From Choristocarpus tenellus KU-1152 (taxonomy: Eukaryota; Phaeophyceae): 28,644 bases of DNA. Below are positions 27,941 to 28,644 of the stretch, in pieces; position 1 is the stretch's first letter; each line of letters opens with the position of its first letter. The position numbers were made by a program, and so were the translations under genes. The notes under the pieces are model-generated. The model was not told the origin of the DNA. It saw only the letters and a program-made list of their open reading frames with translations, and made no database searches. The DNA lies in contig CAXNAD020000122.1 of the NCBI GenBank assembly GCA_964200185.2, positions 1 through 28,644 on the forward strand, read 5' to 3'.

Positions 27941-28211
27941 TATCTGTATTTATGTATGTATGCATGCATGTATGTATGTATATCTGTATGTATGTATGCA
28001 TGTATGTATGTATATCTGTATGTATGTATGCATGTATGTATATCTGTATGTATGTATGTATGTATGTATGTATGCATGTATGTATGTATATCTGTATGTA
28101 TGTATGCATGTATGTATATCTGTATGTATGTATGTATGTATGTATGTATGCATGTATATATATGTATGTATATATGTATGTGTGTATGTGTGTATGTATG
28201 TGTGTGTGCGT
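27941..28211 (+). repeat. TATG tetranucleotide array with higher-order period
   Basis: Array of TATG/TGTA units punctuated by TATCTG (27941, 27981, 28013, 28041, 28089, 28117) and GCATG. Gaps of 40, 32, 28, 48 and 28 bases are all multiples of four. The 28+48 pattern from 28013 recurs from 28089, a 76-bp higher-order unit that is nearly identical in both copies. It degrades to TATATA and TGTG at the right end. Long open frames on both strands here are products of the repeat and not genes. Confidence 0.93.
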
Positions 28212-28526
28212 AATCACGTGTAACCATGCGTGCAAATATCATGAATGTGAACATAAGACCGAGGTCTGACAAAAGGCGGAGGGATTTGAAAGTGCAGTTA
28301 AGACACGTTTGCTTGCTCAGTCAAAATATATTTTTTTGTTTTGTTAATAATCCTTTTTTTATTATTTGCTGCTGTGGTTGGTACAGGATGATGCGGTGCT
28401 GTATTCGAGCAGTAAAGGTCTTAACTCTTTCCTGCAGAATGCACTCTCTGAGAGATACAAGAATGTTCGAAACTCATATTGACGAGGTTGTTTGTTGTAG
28501 GCGAAAGTCAGCGCCAGCGCCGTCTT
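28212..28526. other. No gene seen
   Basis: Short unremarkable stretch between the tetranucleotide array and the T-rich end; no coding frame of note. Confidence 0.4.
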
Positions 28527-28644
28527 TTTTTGAGTTTTTTTTTTCCGAGTTTTTTTTTTTTTTTTTTTTTTTTTTATTTTGTATTTTTCCTTTAGTGTTG
28601 TGGTTTTTTTTTTTTATTTTTTTTTTTTTTTTTCTTATGTTTAA
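28527..28644 (+). repeat. T-rich terminal tract
   Basis: Several T-runs, the longest T26 at 28550-28575, then T-runs broken by A or G to the end. It could be the reverse-strand poly(A) of a retroposed sequence lying beyond the window, or simple low-complexity DNA at a contig end. Confidence 0.85.

Noticed and set aside
27687-28272. Long open reading frames on both strands (up to about 180 codons) across the tetranucleotide array
   Set aside because: Stop-free in several frames because the TATG repeat contains no stop codon; the predicted proteins are four-residue repeats of Tyr, Ile, His, Thr or Val, Cys, Met.

Overview
The window looks like non-coding-rich nuclear DNA of a eukaryote, probably an alga, protist or plant-lineage organism. 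There is no operon-like packing, no ribosomal or transfer RNA gene that I can see, and the few coding-like stretches are short, split by GT...AG introns or broken. The best taxonomic hint is a mariner-like element with a plant-type terminus (CTACCTCYGTGCC, TA flanks) and a plant-style D...D about 40 residues apart. That family is also known from algae and oomycetes, so I do not name a species.

Left part (1-13.2 kb) is a transposon graveyard. It holds a complete but dead mariner-like element (762-2464), a second mariner-like transposase remnant (10984-12170), and seven copies of an apparently unnamed family of roughly 180-260 bp inverted-repeat elements (MITEs; copies A to G), all in the same orientation. 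Two copies (B and C) lie head-to-tail inside a coding-like reading frame, with the 5-bp word TCGTG on each side; removing them rejoins the frame. A candidate split gene (6667-7951) lies just upstream in the same reading frame. A 179-bp tandem duplication (3060-3422) and an inverted-repeat element carrying telomere-like TTAGGG/TCAGGG units (4209-4535) complete this part.

Middle part (13.2-21 kb) is mostly featureless. Exceptions are a small ORF (13247-13519), a C-rich/G-rich hairpin (14142-14235), a decayed coding stretch with a repeated cysteine/LLG motif (14991-15351), a possible terminal exon (16275-16596) and a G-quadruplex-like run (20124-20149).

Right part (21-28.6 kb) contains the best gene model in the window: four exons, 21173-23219, phase-consistent, with ATG and stop, about 202 residues, function unknown. 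Further right the DNA becomes visibly richer in CpG (about 25.3-27.9 kb) and contains many simple repeats: (GT)n, (AC)n, G22, a cluster of three different short tandem repeats (26741-27099), a tetranucleotide array with a higher-order period (27941-28211) and a T-rich end.

All gene models are by eye. No similarity search was possible and no protein except the two transposases was recognised.
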